From DAOUFU01 sp034429275 (lineage in GTDB: Bacteria > Chloroflexota > Anaerolineae > Aggregatilineales > Aggregatilineaceae): 64,000 bases of DNA. Position numbers and translations under genes: made by a program. The notes beneath the pieces were generated by a model, which was not told where the DNA came from, did no database searches, and saw only the letters and a program-made list of their open reading frames with translations. The stretch covers positions 1 through 64,000 of the forward strand of contig DAOUFU010000151.1 of the NCBI GenBank assembly GCA_034429275.1. The letters run 5' to 3'. This document shows, one piece after another, positions 50,867 through 60,232 of this stretch. Positions within the stretch are counted from its first letter, which is position 1; each line of letters opens with the position of its first letter.

Positions 50867-52327
50867 ATGACCGCCAGCGATCACTCCACTCACCTCTCCC
50901 AGATCACACACGATCCCGACTATGATGCTGCCCTGCGCGCCTTTCAACGAGACTATCCGGAATTCGATGTAGATGCAGTTGCCGCCTTGCGCGCCAAAGA
51001 ATACAGCCGCCTGGACGAACAGGCGCATATCTATCTCGATTACACCGGCGGTGGTCTCTACGCCCAGAGCCAGCTTGATGCGCACATGGCCCTGCTGCGG
51101 AGCGGGGTGTTTGGCAACCCCCATTCACAGAATCCCACCTCGCAGGCCATGACCGCCCTGGCCGAACACGCCCGCGCTTTTGTATTGGGGTATTTCAATG
51201 CCTCACCGGACGAATACGCGGCGATCTTCACACAGAATGCCAGCGGAGCGCTCAAGCTGGTCGGGGAATCTTACCCATTCGAGCCAGGCGCGCACTATAT
51301 GCTTCTGTTCGATAATCACAACTCGGTCAATGGCATCCGCGAATTCGCACGCGCCAAAGGGGCAAAAGTCACCTACGCCCAGGTATTACCGCCCGATCTG
51401 CGCCTGGACGAAAACGCACTGATGACCCTGCTCGATTCGGCCCCTTCTGGGGTGAACAAGCTGTTCGCCTACCCGGCCCAGTCCAATTTTTCCGGCGTCC
51501 AGCACGACCTGGCCTGGATCAAGCGAGCGCAAGATCGCGGTTGGGATGTGCTGCTGGATGCAGCCGCCTTCGCGCCCACCAACCGCCTTGATCTGAGCGT
51601 CTGGCATCCGGACTTTGTCCCGCTCTCGTTTTATAAGATATTCGGCTATCCCACCGGCATTGGCTGCCTGATCGCGCGCCGCGACAAGCTCGAAAAATTG
51701 CGCCGTCCCTGGTTTGCCGGAGGCACAATCACTATCGCATCGGTTCAGGGCGACGGTTACTATCTCGAAGAAGGCGAAGCGGGCTTCGAGGATGGAACCA
51801 TCGACTATCTGAACTGGCCTGCCGTCGAGATCGGTCTCCAGCACATCACCAGCATCGGCATCGATACCATTCACGCGCGTGTGATGGCGCTCACCGGCTG
51901 GCTGTTGACTCACCTGCTCGATCTGCGCCATAGTAACGGCAAGCCGTTGATCACACTCTACGGTCCCACCACAACCGAACGGCGAGGCGGGACCGTCACC
52001 ATCAATTTCTACGACCCGGCGGGTCACCTGTTCGACTACCGAATGGTCGAAGCCGAAGCGAACGCCCTCAATATTTCGCTGCGCACCGGTTGTTTTTGTA
52101 ACCCTGGCGCAGGTGAAAAGGCACACGGCCTGACCGAAGCACAACTGGCCGACTGCTTCAAGCGCCCGGAGCGTATGACCTTCGAGCAGTTCATCACCGC
52201 CATGCATGGCAAGGGCGAAGATACCGTCGGCGCGATCCGTGTGTCGGTGGGCATCGCGAGCAACTTCGCCGATGTCTACCGCTTCTGGCAGTTTGCGCGC
52301 ACCTTCTGCGACCGCTCCGCCGGATAG
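50867..52327 (+). CDS. class V aminotransferase, MOCOS/NifS-like
   Basis: The 486-residue protein is a PLP enzyme of the NifS/SufS superfamily. Lys257 in PLSFYKIFGYPTGIG is the cofactor lysine. The C-terminal motif LRTGCFCNPGAGEK closely resembles the one in eukaryotic molybdenum-cofactor sulfurases, and YLDYTGGGLYA near residue 57 is also typical. It may mobilise sulfur from cysteine for a cofactor or act on another amino acid. The ATG at 50867 has AAGGA eight bases upstream; the frame is open to 50807. It ends directly against the convergent dehydrogenase gene. Confidence 0.88.
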   Translation: MTASDHSTHLSQITHDPDYDAALRAFQRDYPEFDVDAVAALRAKEYSRLDEQAHIYLDYTGGGLYAQSQLDAHMALLRSGVFGNPHSQNPTSQAMTALAEHARAFVLGYFNASPDEYAAIFTQNASGALKLVGESYPFEPGAHYMLLFDNHNSVNGIREFARAKGAKVTYAQVLPPDLRLDENALMTLLDSAPSGVNKLFAYPAQSNFSGVQHDLAWIKRAQDRGWDVLLDAAAFAPTNRLDLSVWHPDFVPLSFYKIFGYPTGIGCLIARRDKLEKLRRPWFAGGTITIASVQGDGYYLEEGEAGFEDGTIDYLNWPAVEIGLQHITSIGIDTIHARVMALTGWLLTHLLDLRHSNGKPLITLYGPTTTERRGGTVTINFYDPAGHLFDYRMVEAEANALNISLRTGCFCNPGAGEKAHGLTEAQLADCFKRPERMTFEQFITAMHGKGEDTVGAIRVSVGIASNFADVYRFWQFARTFCDRSAG

Positions 52328-53419
52328 TTACCGGGCACGGCGCTGGGCGTCAATGATGATTTTGTGCACGTTGTCCTCATACGCTGCATTGAGCGCGAAG
52401 GCGTGTGGCACTTCGTCCAGCGCGAAATGGTGCGAGACCAGGCTTTCGAGATCGAGCACGTCAGGGCCGGCGGTCGCCAGTTGGATCGCACGCGGATAGG
52501 TGTGCTTCATCCGCCGCACCATCATGATCGTCAGTCCTTTTCGCCGCGCAACCGAAGCCTTCAGCACCACCGTGTCTTCTTCCTCCGGGATGCCGGCCAC
52601 CACCAGCCGTCCCCCGGCGCGCAAAGTATCGGCGGCCTGCTGAACCGATGCATCGGCCCAGGCGACCTCAAAGGCCACATCCACGCCGCGCCCATGAGTC
52701 TGTTCCATCACCAGCGCGCCGGGATCGCCGTGATCAAGTGTCCAGGCTGCTGTCGCGCCCCATTCCAACGCCTTTTGCACACGCCAGGGGAAGCGATCAA
52801 ACGCGAAGATCGGATCGGCCCCGGCCAGTTTGGCCAGCCGCAGCACCAACAGGCCCACCGGGCCGCAGCCGTGCACCGTGACGCTGTGAGCCACCCGCAG
52901 CTTGCCCAGGTCCACCGTGTGCAGCGCCACGCCGAGCACTTCCAGCAGCGTGCCACCCCCATCGCTGATCGAATCGGGGATTGGGAAGCAGTTGTGCGCG
53001 CGCACAACGAGCTGTTCTTGCAGCGCACCGTCGAGCGTGCCCAGACCGTGAAAAGTATGGTGAGGGCACAGATTGGGGTGCCCGGTCAGGCACAGCTCGC
53101 ATACCCCACAGTGATTCGCCGGGTCCACGGCCACACGCTGCCCCAGCTTGAGCGGCTGATGCAGGCCATCAAGCGCGCCCTCCCCTAGCGCAATGATCTC
53201 CCCCATGAATTCATGTCCCAGGATCAGGGGACGCTGTTGGCCGGGCATGTCCTTGTGACCGGTGTTGCCGGTATTGCCGGTCTTATACATGTGCAGATCG
53301 GACCCGCAAATCCCTACCGCGCCCACGCGCAGCAGGACCTCACCCGCGCCGGGCGCAGCGGGAAGAGGCATGTCTTCGAGTCGAATATCGCGAGGGCCAT
53401 ACAAACGTGCAGCTAACAT
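52328..53419 (-). CDS. zinc-dependent alcohol/polyol dehydrogenase (MDR family)
   Basis: The 363-residue protein has the catalytic-zinc motif VGICGSDLHMYK, GHEFMGEI, the structural-zinc cysteines CGVCELCLTGHPNLC, and the NAD-binding loop VHGCGPVGLLVLRLA. Threonine 3-dehydrogenase, sorbitol dehydrogenase and glucose dehydrogenase are all possible. The Gly-Asn-Thr triplet repeat after the zinc motif (TGNTGNTG) is unusual. AAGGAG precedes the ATG at 53417-53419. It lies 14 bases after the GH94-type phosphorylase gene and is probably co-transcribed with it, which suggests a sugar substrate. Confidence 0.9.
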   Translation of the reverse strand: MLAARLYGPRDIRLEDMPLPAAPGAGEVLLRVGAVGICGSDLHMYKTGNTGNTGHKDMPGQQRPLILGHEFMGEIIALGEGALDGLHQPLKLGQRVAVDPANHCGVCELCLTGHPNLCPHHTFHGLGTLDGALQEQLVVRAHNCFPIPDSISDGGGTLLEVLGVALHTVDLGKLRVAHSVTVHGCGPVGLLVLRLAKLAGADPIFAFDRFPWRVQKALEWGATAAWTLDHGDPGALVMEQTHGRGVDVAFEVAWADASVQQAADTLRAGGRLVVAGIPEEEDTVVLKASVARRKGLTIMMVRRMKHTYPRAIQLATAGPDVLDLESLVSHHFALDEVPHAFALNAAYEDNVHKIIIDAQRRAR

Positions 53420-53433
53420 CGATCCACTCCTTG

Positions 53434-55845
53434 TCATCCCATCAATACGTCAACACGATGAACCGCCCCATCCTCGAAGATCGGCACGACGACACCTTCG
53501 AGCGGCTGACCATCCACTTCGACCGACATCACGCCTTTCATGACCCGGTTGGGGTTGCTCACCCGGATGTCATAACGCGCGCCCCGGTAGCGGCGAATCA
53601 TGCGGAATCCTTCCCATTCTGCCGGGATGCACGGGTCGATCAACAGCCCGCGATAGGTTGCGCGCACGCCGAGGATATACTGAGTTGCCGCCTGGTACAC
53701 CCACGACGCCGTACCCGACAACCAACTGTTGCGCCCCAATCCAAACTGGGGATGCTCGTCGCCCAGGATATTCTGAGCATAAGCATAGGGTTCGCACTCA
53801 TACACGTCGATCACGTCATTCTTGGCGGCGGGGTTGATCTGGTGATAATACTCAAACGCGCGGTCGCCGCGCCCTAGCATGGTCTCCGCGATCATCACCC
53901 AGGGATTCGCGTGCAAAAAGATGCCGCCGTTCTCTTTCGCGCCTGGCGGATAGGTGCTGACACCGCCGAGTTTGGGGTCCCAACCGTTGCAGCCCGGCAC
54001 ACTCAACTTGATGCCGTTGGATGTGTTCAGATACTTACGCACCGCGTCGAGCGCCATCTGCGCGCGTTCGGGCGTGGCAAAGCCGGAGAGCACCGGCCAC
54101 GATTGCCCATTGGTGAAGATTTGCCCGATGGTATTGGTGCGCGAGCCGAGTGGTTTTCCCTCTGGATCGAAATACCGCACGTACCACTCGCCATCCCAGC
54201 CGTGCTCGTTGACTGCGTTTTTCATGGCCTCATAGTACGAACGGAACTGGTCCACGTTGGCTGTTAACCCGCGGTGTTCAGCCAGCGCGATCAGTTCACG
54301 CAGCGCCACGCCGTATAGATTGGCTGTGAACAGCGATTCCGCCCCATGATGCAGATTGATCGTATCGTTCCAGTCGGCAAAGCCCGCCAGGGGCAGCCCA
54401 TGCGCGCCGGTATGAGTGCGCGTGAATTCGATAGCGCGCAGCATGTGATCCCACACCGTGCCGGATTCGAGCGATTGGCCGTGTGCGTCCTTGTCATAGT
54501 AGGGCACCACCTGGTCCAGGAAAGCAAAATCGCCCGTCTCTTTGAGGTACGCGCAGACCGCCAGGATGATCCACAAGTGATCATCGCTGTAAAAATCGGG
54601 GCGATTCGGGTCTTCGGCAGCATCCCCGATGGTCGCTTCCATCGTCAGCGGGAAAAACTGGTGCATGGCATATCCCTCGCGCATCTGCACGCTGAGCAGC
54701 TTGACCATCAGCGCCTTAGCCTCATCGGGGATGTGTGCCACCACACCCATGATATCCTGCGAGCTGTCGCGGAAACCCATGCCGCGCTGGCCCAGCCCCA
54801 ACTGGTAGAGCGAAAGATAGCGCGACCAATTGAAGGTGGTATGACATTGGCGCGGGTGATGGATGTTCAACATGCTGTTCATGCTGGCAACCGGTGTCTC
54901 GACCTGGATCGTCCCCAAAAAGCCGGACCAATATGCGCCAAGCTCCGCCAACGCCCTATCGATCTGGCTTTCATCGCGGTAGCGACGAATGCCCGGCAGC
55001 GCATCCTGAGCGCCTGCCGCCTGCCCCAACTGGGTAATCAAGCGCCGCGAGTCGCCCGGTTGCAGTGTGCCCAGGTGATGCATCAGCGCGGCGATATTAT
55101 CCCCACGCCGTGCTTCGTAATTGCCCAGTTCTGCCTGCTGCAAGCTCACCGGCGCAGCCCATGAACCATATTCGTTGCGGCCCAGGAACTTTTTGCGGTC
55201 GGTCTCGAAGGACGATGCCGGAAGGTTGGAAGTGAAGAAATTTTCGCGGCGGCCTTTGTGCATGAAGGCGTACTGCATCAAGACGGTGAACTCGCCATCG
55301 CGCACGCAGTCACTTTGCATGGTTTGCGGCACCCAGTCGGCATTGTTGAACTGCTTGAGCGCATCGAAATGGGTATACTCGACTACAGGAATCGCATCTA
55401 GTTCTACTGGCTGATGGCCCACATTGGTCAATCGAATATCCTGGATCACGCGCGCATCACCGAGGGGCACGAAGATGGTAATCTCGGCCCGGATGCTGTA
55501 GAACTCGGTCACCCAGCGCGAATAGCCCATCCCGATGTGGCACTCAAAACGGTCATAGGGATCGAGCGTGGGCACCAGAAAAGGCGAAAAAACCTGATAC
55601 CCGCTCGCCGATTTGAGCCGCACATACAGGGTAGAACCTTTGAAATCCGCGCTGGGCAACTGGGGGATATATTTGGTGATCCGGTTGAGGCCGGGATCGT
55701 CTTTGCAGATCAACAGGCCGCCGGTGTGATCTACCAACCCGCCAAAGGCGAGTGTGCCCACATAGTTGATCCACTTGACAGGGGTCATCGGGTTGGTGAT
55801 CACATACTCGCGGTTGGCGTCATCAAAAAAACCATACGTGGTCAT
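53434..55845 (-). CDS. GH94-type glycoside phosphorylase (cellobiose/chitobiose phosphorylase-like)
   Basis: GH94 enzymes split beta-linked disaccharides with phosphate to give a sugar 1-phosphate. The 803-residue protein has the N-terminal beta-sandwich (MTTYGFFDDANREYVITNP, the usual start of the family), the helical barrel with GMGFRDSSQDIMG, and the catalytic acid in GFADWNDTIN. The C-terminal region (GKENGGIF-like, GTASWVYQAATQYILG) also fits. It lacks a signal peptide, so it acts in the cytoplasm on imported sugar. It is divergent from the PfkB kinase across a region with a LacI-type operator. Confidence 0.93.
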   Translation of the reverse strand: MTTYGFFDDANREYVITNPMTPVKWINYVGTLAFGGLVDHTGGLLICKDDPGLNRITKYIPQLPSADFKGSTLYVRLKSASGYQVFSPFLVPTLDPYDRFECHIGMGYSRWVTEFYSIRAEITIFVPLGDARVIQDIRLTNVGHQPVELDAIPVVEYTHFDALKQFNNADWVPQTMQSDCVRDGEFTVLMQYAFMHKGRRENFFTSNLPASSFETDRKKFLGRNEYGSWAAPVSLQQAELGNYEARRGDNIAALMHHLGTLQPGDSRRLITQLGQAAGAQDALPGIRRYRDESQIDRALAELGAYWSGFLGTIQVETPVASMNSMLNIHHPRQCHTTFNWSRYLSLYQLGLGQRGMGFRDSSQDIMGVVAHIPDEAKALMVKLLSVQMREGYAMHQFFPLTMEATIGDAAEDPNRPDFYSDDHLWIILAVCAYLKETGDFAFLDQVVPYYDKDAHGQSLESGTVWDHMLRAIEFTRTHTGAHGLPLAGFADWNDTINLHHGAESLFTANLYGVALRELIALAEHRGLTANVDQFRSYYEAMKNAVNEHGWDGEWYVRYFDPEGKPLGSRTNTIGQIFTNGQSWPVLSGFATPERAQMALDAVRKYLNTSNGIKLSVPGCNGWDPKLGGVSTYPPGAKENGGIFLHANPWVMIAETMLGRGDRAFEYYHQINPAAKNDVIDVYECEPYAYAQNILGDEHPQFGLGRNSWLSGTASWVYQAATQYILGVRATYRGLLIDPCIPAEWEGFRMIRRYRGARYDIRVSNPNRVMKGVMSVEVDGQPLEGVVVPIFEDGAVHRVDVLMG

Positions 55846-55997
55846 CGGTCAAGTTCCTCCGGCATGAGCTAAGCAGCGCGATTATAGCCCGGCTCTGGCC
55901 AACACAGCAGTGCAAAATGACACGACTTCGCCAGATTACCGTGTGCCGCCGCTCACTCTGGAGAAATTCGCCCGAATCGGGTACGCTATTACCGTTC

Positions 55998-56012
55998 TTG
56001 AAAACGATTACA
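55998..56012 (+). promoter_or_regulatory. cre-type operator for a LacI/CcpA-family regulator
   Basis: TTGAAAACGATTACA fits every position of the catabolite-response-element consensus WTGNAANCGNWNNCW. It lies 24 bases upstream of the PfkB kinase start and within the 190-base region shared with the divergent GH94-type gene. The regulator is not in the window, and a local LacI-family repressor is as likely as a global one. Confidence 0.5.
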
Positions 56013-56035
56013 ACTGCTATAGGGAGGATTACCTC

Positions 56036-57073
56036 ATGCCCAAAAAAGTCGTCACCTTTGGCGAAATCATGATGCGGCTGTCGCCGCCCGGCTACCAGCG
56101 TTTTGGCCAGGCGCGTTCGTTTGATGTCATCTATGGCGGTGGGGAATCGAATGTCGCTGTCTCGCTGGCGAACTACGGCCAGCCTGTCGAGTTTGTGACC
56201 CGTCTGCCCGCCAACGATCTCGGTGATGCCTGTATTCAGTTCCTGCGCCAGTATGGCGTGGGAACCGGTTCCATCGTGCGCGGCGGCGAGCGGCTGGGGA
56301 TTTACTTTCTTGAAATGGGCACCATGCAGCGCGGCAGTAAGGTAGTCTACGACCGTGCCCATTCCTCCATCGCCACCATCGAGCCGGGTATGATCGACTG
56401 GCCAACCGTTTTCGCCGGAGCTGACTGGTTTCACTGGTCCGGTATCACGCCCGCCATCTCTTCCGGCGCAGCAGCGGTCTGCCTGGAAGCCGTACAGGTC
56501 TCCAAGTCGCTAGGCCTGACGGTCAGCTGCGATCTCAACTACCGCAAACACTTGTCGAAAGGGGGCAAAAAAGCCAGCGAGGTCATGCCCGATCTGGTCA
56601 GCTATGTCGATGTAGCCATTGGCAACGAGGAAGACGCCGAAAAAGTTTTCGGCATTCACGCACCCGAAAGCGATGTCACCGCCGGTAAGGTCGAGGCAGA
56701 ACAATACCGCTACGTATGCGAAAAGCTGCACGAGCGCTTCGGTAATCTCACTACCATCGCTATCACGCTGCGCGGGTCGATCTCGGCCAGTCATAATACC
56801 TGGTCGGGGGTGCTGTGGCACGACGGGCAGTTCTTTACCGGCGCGCAGTACGACATCACGCACATCGTCGATCGCGTGGGCGGCGGAGATTCGTTCATGG
56901 GCGGGCTGATCTACGGCCTGCGTACCTACGGGGACGACAGGCAGCGCGCGCTCAATTTTGCGATTGCCGCTTCATGCCTCAAGCACTCGATTTTTGGGGA
57001 TTTCAACCTGGTCACGGTGGACGAGGTCGAAAAATTGATGAAGGGAGATGCATCGGGGCGCGTCTCGCGTTAG
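56036..57073 (+). CDS. PfkB-family sugar kinase (2-keto-3-deoxygluconate kinase-like)
   Basis: The 345-residue ribokinase-type protein begins MPKKVVTFGEIMMRLSPPG, has the substrate-binding GGGESNVAVSLANYG, and the C-terminal PfkB signature with the catalytic Asp in RVGGGDSFMGGLIYGL. The GEIMMRL start and overall pattern are closest to 2-keto-3-deoxygluconate kinases. Fructose or another sugar remains possible. The ATG at 56036 follows a strong AGGGAGG; the frame is open upstream to 55910. A GC-rich terminator-like hairpin lies at 57102-57132. Confidence 0.93.
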   Translation: MPKKVVTFGEIMMRLSPPGYQRFGQARSFDVIYGGGESNVAVSLANYGQPVEFVTRLPANDLGDACIQFLRQYGVGTGSIVRGGERLGIYFLEMGTMQRGSKVVYDRAHSSIATIEPGMIDWPTVFAGADWFHWSGITPAISSGAAAVCLEAVQVSKSLGLTVSCDLNYRKHLSKGGKKASEVMPDLVSYVDVAIGNEEDAEKVFGIHAPESDVTAGKVEAEQYRYVCEKLHERFGNLTTIAITLRGSISASHNTWSGVLWHDGQFFTGAQYDITHIVDRVGGGDSFMGGLIYGLRTYGDDRQRALNFAIAASCLKHSIFGDFNLVTVDEVEKLMKGDASGRVSR

Positions 57074-57101
57074 GGTATCCCTACCCGCACTTGTGATCAC
57101 A

Positions 57102-57132
57102 CGGCGAGGCGGCTTATCGAACCGCCTCGCCG
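57102..57132 (+). terminator. GC-rich hairpin after the PfkB kinase gene
   Basis: CGGCGAGGCGG (57102-57112) and CCGCCTCGCCG (57122-57132) form a perfect 11-base stem with a nine-base loop, 30 bases beyond the kinase stop. The following GTTTCC is a poor U-tract, so termination strength is uncertain. Confidence 0.6.
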
Positions 57133-57445
57133 GTTTCCGCCCCCTACATGCCAGTGCAGGCATCCAATCGTTGGCTAACCGGCGTGCAGCAGTCTCCTTA
57201 CAGTCGCTCAGTCGTCACGTGCTGCCGCTTCGCTTGCTTTACAGTTTGGCTTGAGTCTACGATAGTAGTGGCTGGCTCTGCCTTGATGACGCGCACCCTC
57301 ATCCCATGCTGCCTCAGGTGACTGTGTGGCAGATGCCCGTTTCTCCCCGTAATCGTGGCGGGCCAGCGCCAGACCGGTTTGGATGCCGGTTCCAATCGTC
57401 AAGACTCGTCGTGTAATGCTCAAAGCAAGGAGATAAAGATTCATT
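57133..57445 (+). promoter_or_regulatory. spacer with putative promoter of the DUF3160-like gene
   Basis: These 313 bases contain no convincing gene. TTTACA (57238-57243) and GATAGT (57261-57266) at a 17-base spacing form a plausible promoter about 180 bases before the start codon. AAGGAG lies before the ATG at 57446. I see no other structure. Confidence 0.3.
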
Positions 57446-60034
57446 ATGAAACGGTCAATCGTCCTGCTGCTGGTCGTAGCAATGGTACTGTCGGCGCTGC
57501 CGACATTGCCGGTTCACGCCCAGGGAGATTCATGTGGCGATGCTCCACCCTCGCAATTGATCGGTGAAAAGCACGCCATGGTCGCTGTCGGGCAAACGGC
57601 CCCGGTTTTCACAACTCCATCACTGGCAAGCGGCAGCATTGGGGAGTTAGGGGAAGCCTACTATACGGAGCCTATCTACCTGAACGATGGCCCGCAGTGC
57701 GCGGATGGCGCCTGGTGGTGGCATATCTCGGCGGGCGAATTCTACGATCACTGGATTCCCGAAACGGTCGATGGCAGCGCGGTGCTGGTCCCCTATCGTT
57801 TTGTGCCCGAAGCACCGGTAGCGTTGGGGGTACCGATGACCCAACCGGTTATCACGTCGCCAGAGGTGCCCCTGCCCGCCGTGATCCCTGCCGGAAACCC
57901 CCAGGTGATTGCGTACGCTCCATGGAGTTGGCCGGTCGGAAGCGATCCGGGGCAGTACCAGCCGCCCGATCCAATGGCGCTTCAACTGCCCGATGCCTAC
58001 GCGGGCGACTGGCCGGTGCCCCCGATCAACCTGGATGAGGTGTATTTCGTAAAAGACGCTAACCTCACCCCCAGCCAGCTCGCCATGCTAGCGCAAAACG
58101 GGTTCGTGGTAGTCCCGGCAGGACTCAGGCAGTTTGATAGTGTCTACCGGAGCGAATCGTGGTTGAAGAGCACCGGCAAGGGCGATTTCATCACCACCGA
58201 TGCGCTGTTACATTCTCTCTACCTGGGCTATCAGAACGCGCTGATGTTCCTCGAAATGGACGAGTTCTACCGCAGCGCGGCGAATTTCCTTGGCGGAGGT
58301 TACCTGGCGGCAGAAGCCCAGTGGATCGAAGCCTCCGGCACCACGCTCGAAATTCCCGCGCGCAATGCCGCTGTGTTTTATGCGGTAGCTCTGAGCTTGT
58401 TGGCCCAAGGTGAACCGTACTACGTGCTCGGCTACGATCAGCAGCCCGGCTTCTCTGAAGGCGATATCGTGCCATCGAGCGTATTGGAACGGGCGAACCC
58501 GGACATCCTGGCGCTTGCACAACCCATGATTGACATGGCGCTCTCGGCGGAAGGCCGCCTGGATGTGCCGATCCTCGAAAATTACGAGGAAGACTTCAGC
58601 CAGTACAAGCCACGCAGCTACTACGCTGGCTCGGAACTGCTGGAGTCCTATTTCCGTTCGATGATGTGGATGGGGCGGATCACCTTCCGCGCCAAGAGCA
58701 CGCTCGACACGCAGACCGGCGTGCTGGTCATGCGGGCGCTTCTGGCCACCCCTGAAGCTTACTGGCACTGGTCGCGTATGGCCGATACTCTGGCCTTCCT
58801 GGTCGGCCCTATGGATGACTACAGCCCGGTGGATTACCAGCCGCTCGCAGAACAGGCTTTTGGCCCAGGGCTGCCGCTGGATGCCATTGCCGATCCGGCC
58901 CGGCTTGATGCGTTCCTGTCGGGTGTTAAGCAGCTTCCTGCGCCACGCGTGAACAGCTTGCCCTTACCCATCGGAATCACAGCGGACGAAGTGGATGAAT
59001 ACACGCGCGGGTTCCGGCTGTTCGGTCAGCGCTTTACGCTCGATGGATACATCATGCAGCAGTTGATCTACCCTGAAGTGGGCACCGCCGAGCGTTCGCG
59101 CGCGCTGCCGCTGGGCCTGGATGTCGCCGCCGCTCTCGGCTCCGACCATGCCTATACCCTGGCCGAGCAAGCAGGAGCCGCCGAATTCGCTAACTACACC
59201 GAGAACCTGGCTGCTCTGCGTAGTGAGATCAACGGCATGAGTGGCGATTCGTGGCTCGAAAACCTGTATGGCGGCTGGCTGTGGGCGCTTCAACCCCTGG
59301 TCGCCCGCGATCCTGGCCTGGATGCCCCGATGATGAAGACCGACGCCTGGAAATACAAGGACATCCACACCTTGCTAGGGAGTTGGACGCAGCTCAAGCA
59401 CGCGACCCTGCTCTATGCCGAGCAGCCGATGGGCGGCCTGGGCGGTGGCGGCTATGAGCCGCCGGGCATCAGCGCCAGTGTTGTCGAGCCGAACCCGTTG
59501 GTCTTCGCCCGCATCGCGATTCTGTCGCACACGCTACGGAAGGGACTGGAAGATCGCGGCTTTTTCAGCAATACCAACGATGGGTTGAGCGCTGTGCGCA
59601 CTTCGCTCAGCTGGCTGTCGTCCATGTCTGCACGACTGGCCGAGATCGCCCGCCGCGAAGTGGCCGGTGAACCGGTGAGCTACGAAGACCTGTACTGGCT
59701 TCAGGAACATTTCGCCACAGACCTGTGGATGATCCGCTTCATAATCGAAGAGTGGATTCCTGATGCGCCAGACACGGTCGCCCTGGTTGCAGATGTCGCC
59801 AGCAACGCCAGCGCGGGCACCGTGCTCGAAGAAGCCATTGGCCCGGTGGACTATATCTACGTGGTTGCCAGTGGGCCACACGGTCCGCAGCTTACACGAG
59901 GCGGCGTCTACAGCTACTACGAGTTCGTCCAGCCCATCGATCAGCGCCTGACCGATGATGAGTGGCGCGCAATGGTAGACGCGGGTACCACACCGCCTCG
60001 CCCCGCCTGGACCAGCCTGTTCCTGTCCGAATAG
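57446..60034 (+). CDS. secreted DUF3160-like protein
   Basis: The 862-residue protein has a Sec signal peptide (about 1-25, ending PVHAQ). A small N-terminal beta domain with aromatic residues (WWWHISAGEFYDHWIPE) is SH3-like in pattern. A large helical domain follows from residue 190 with the DUF3160 hallmarks FITTDALLHSLYLGYQNAL, PLGLDVAAALGS and DAWKYKDIHTLLGSW. The family has no established function. It is exported and has no anchor or sorting signal. It is flanked by hairpins on both sides, so it is probably transcribed alone. Confidence 0.85.
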   Translation: MKRSIVLLLVVAMVLSALPTLPVHAQGDSCGDAPPSQLIGEKHAMVAVGQTAPVFTTPSLASGSIGELGEAYYTEPIYLNDGPQCADGAWWWHISAGEFYDHWIPETVDGSAVLVPYRFVPEAPVALGVPMTQPVITSPEVPLPAVIPAGNPQVIAYAPWSWPVGSDPGQYQPPDPMALQLPDAYAGDWPVPPINLDEVYFVKDANLTPSQLAMLAQNGFVVVPAGLRQFDSVYRSESWLKSTGKGDFITTDALLHSLYLGYQNALMFLEMDEFYRSAANFLGGGYLAAEAQWIEASGTTLEIPARNAAVFYAVALSLLAQGEPYYVLGYDQQPGFSEGDIVPSSVLERANPDILALAQPMIDMALSAEGRLDVPILENYEEDFSQYKPRSYYAGSELLESYFRSMMWMGRITFRAKSTLDTQTGVLVMRALLATPEAYWHWSRMADTLAFLVGPMDDYSPVDYQPLAEQAFGPGLPLDAIADPARLDAFLSGVKQLPAPRVNSLPLPIGITADEVDEYTRGFRLFGQRFTLDGYIMQQLIYPEVGTAERSRALPLGLDVAAALGSDHAYTLAEQAGAAEFANYTENLAALRSEINGMSGDSWLENLYGGWLWALQPLVARDPGLDAPMMKTDAWKYKDIHTLLGSWTQLKHATLLYAEQPMGGLGGGGYEPPGISASVVEPNPLVFARIAILSHTLRKGLEDRGFFSNTNDGLSAVRTSLSWLSSMSARLAEIARREVAGEPVSYEDLYWLQEHFATDLWMIRFIIEEWIPDAPDTVALVADVASNASAGTVLEEAIGPVDYIYVVASGPHGPQLTRGGVYSYYEFVQPIDQRLTDDEWRAMVDAGTTPPRPAWTSLFLSE

Positions 60035-60068
60035 CCTCGTTCCGCTGTTTCACCATCCGACCTCTTGT

Positions 60069-60103
60069 CATCAAGCCCCGGGCGCACAGCCTGGGGCTTG
60101 ATG
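60069..60103 (+). terminator. terminator of the DUF3160-like gene
   Basis: CATCAAGCCCC (60069-60079) and GGGGCTTGATG (60093-60103) form a perfect 11-base stem with a 13-base loop, followed by GTTTCCCGTTT. It lies 35 bases after the stop codon. Confidence 0.65.
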
Positions 60104-60232
60104 GTTTCCCGTTTCGCGTTAATAGGGTTACTGTGCTATACATTGTGTGATACATAGGATCGCGCGCACCATCTCGCCCGATCCCGCGCCGGGCAATCGT
60201 CCCCGGTACCAGGCAAAAGGAGCAAACCGGCC

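Noticed and set aside
53419..53437. Overlap of the dehydrogenase and GH94-type genes
   Set aside because: The overlap arises only from a longer dehydrogenase frame; the start with AAGGAG at 53419 leaves a 14-base gap.
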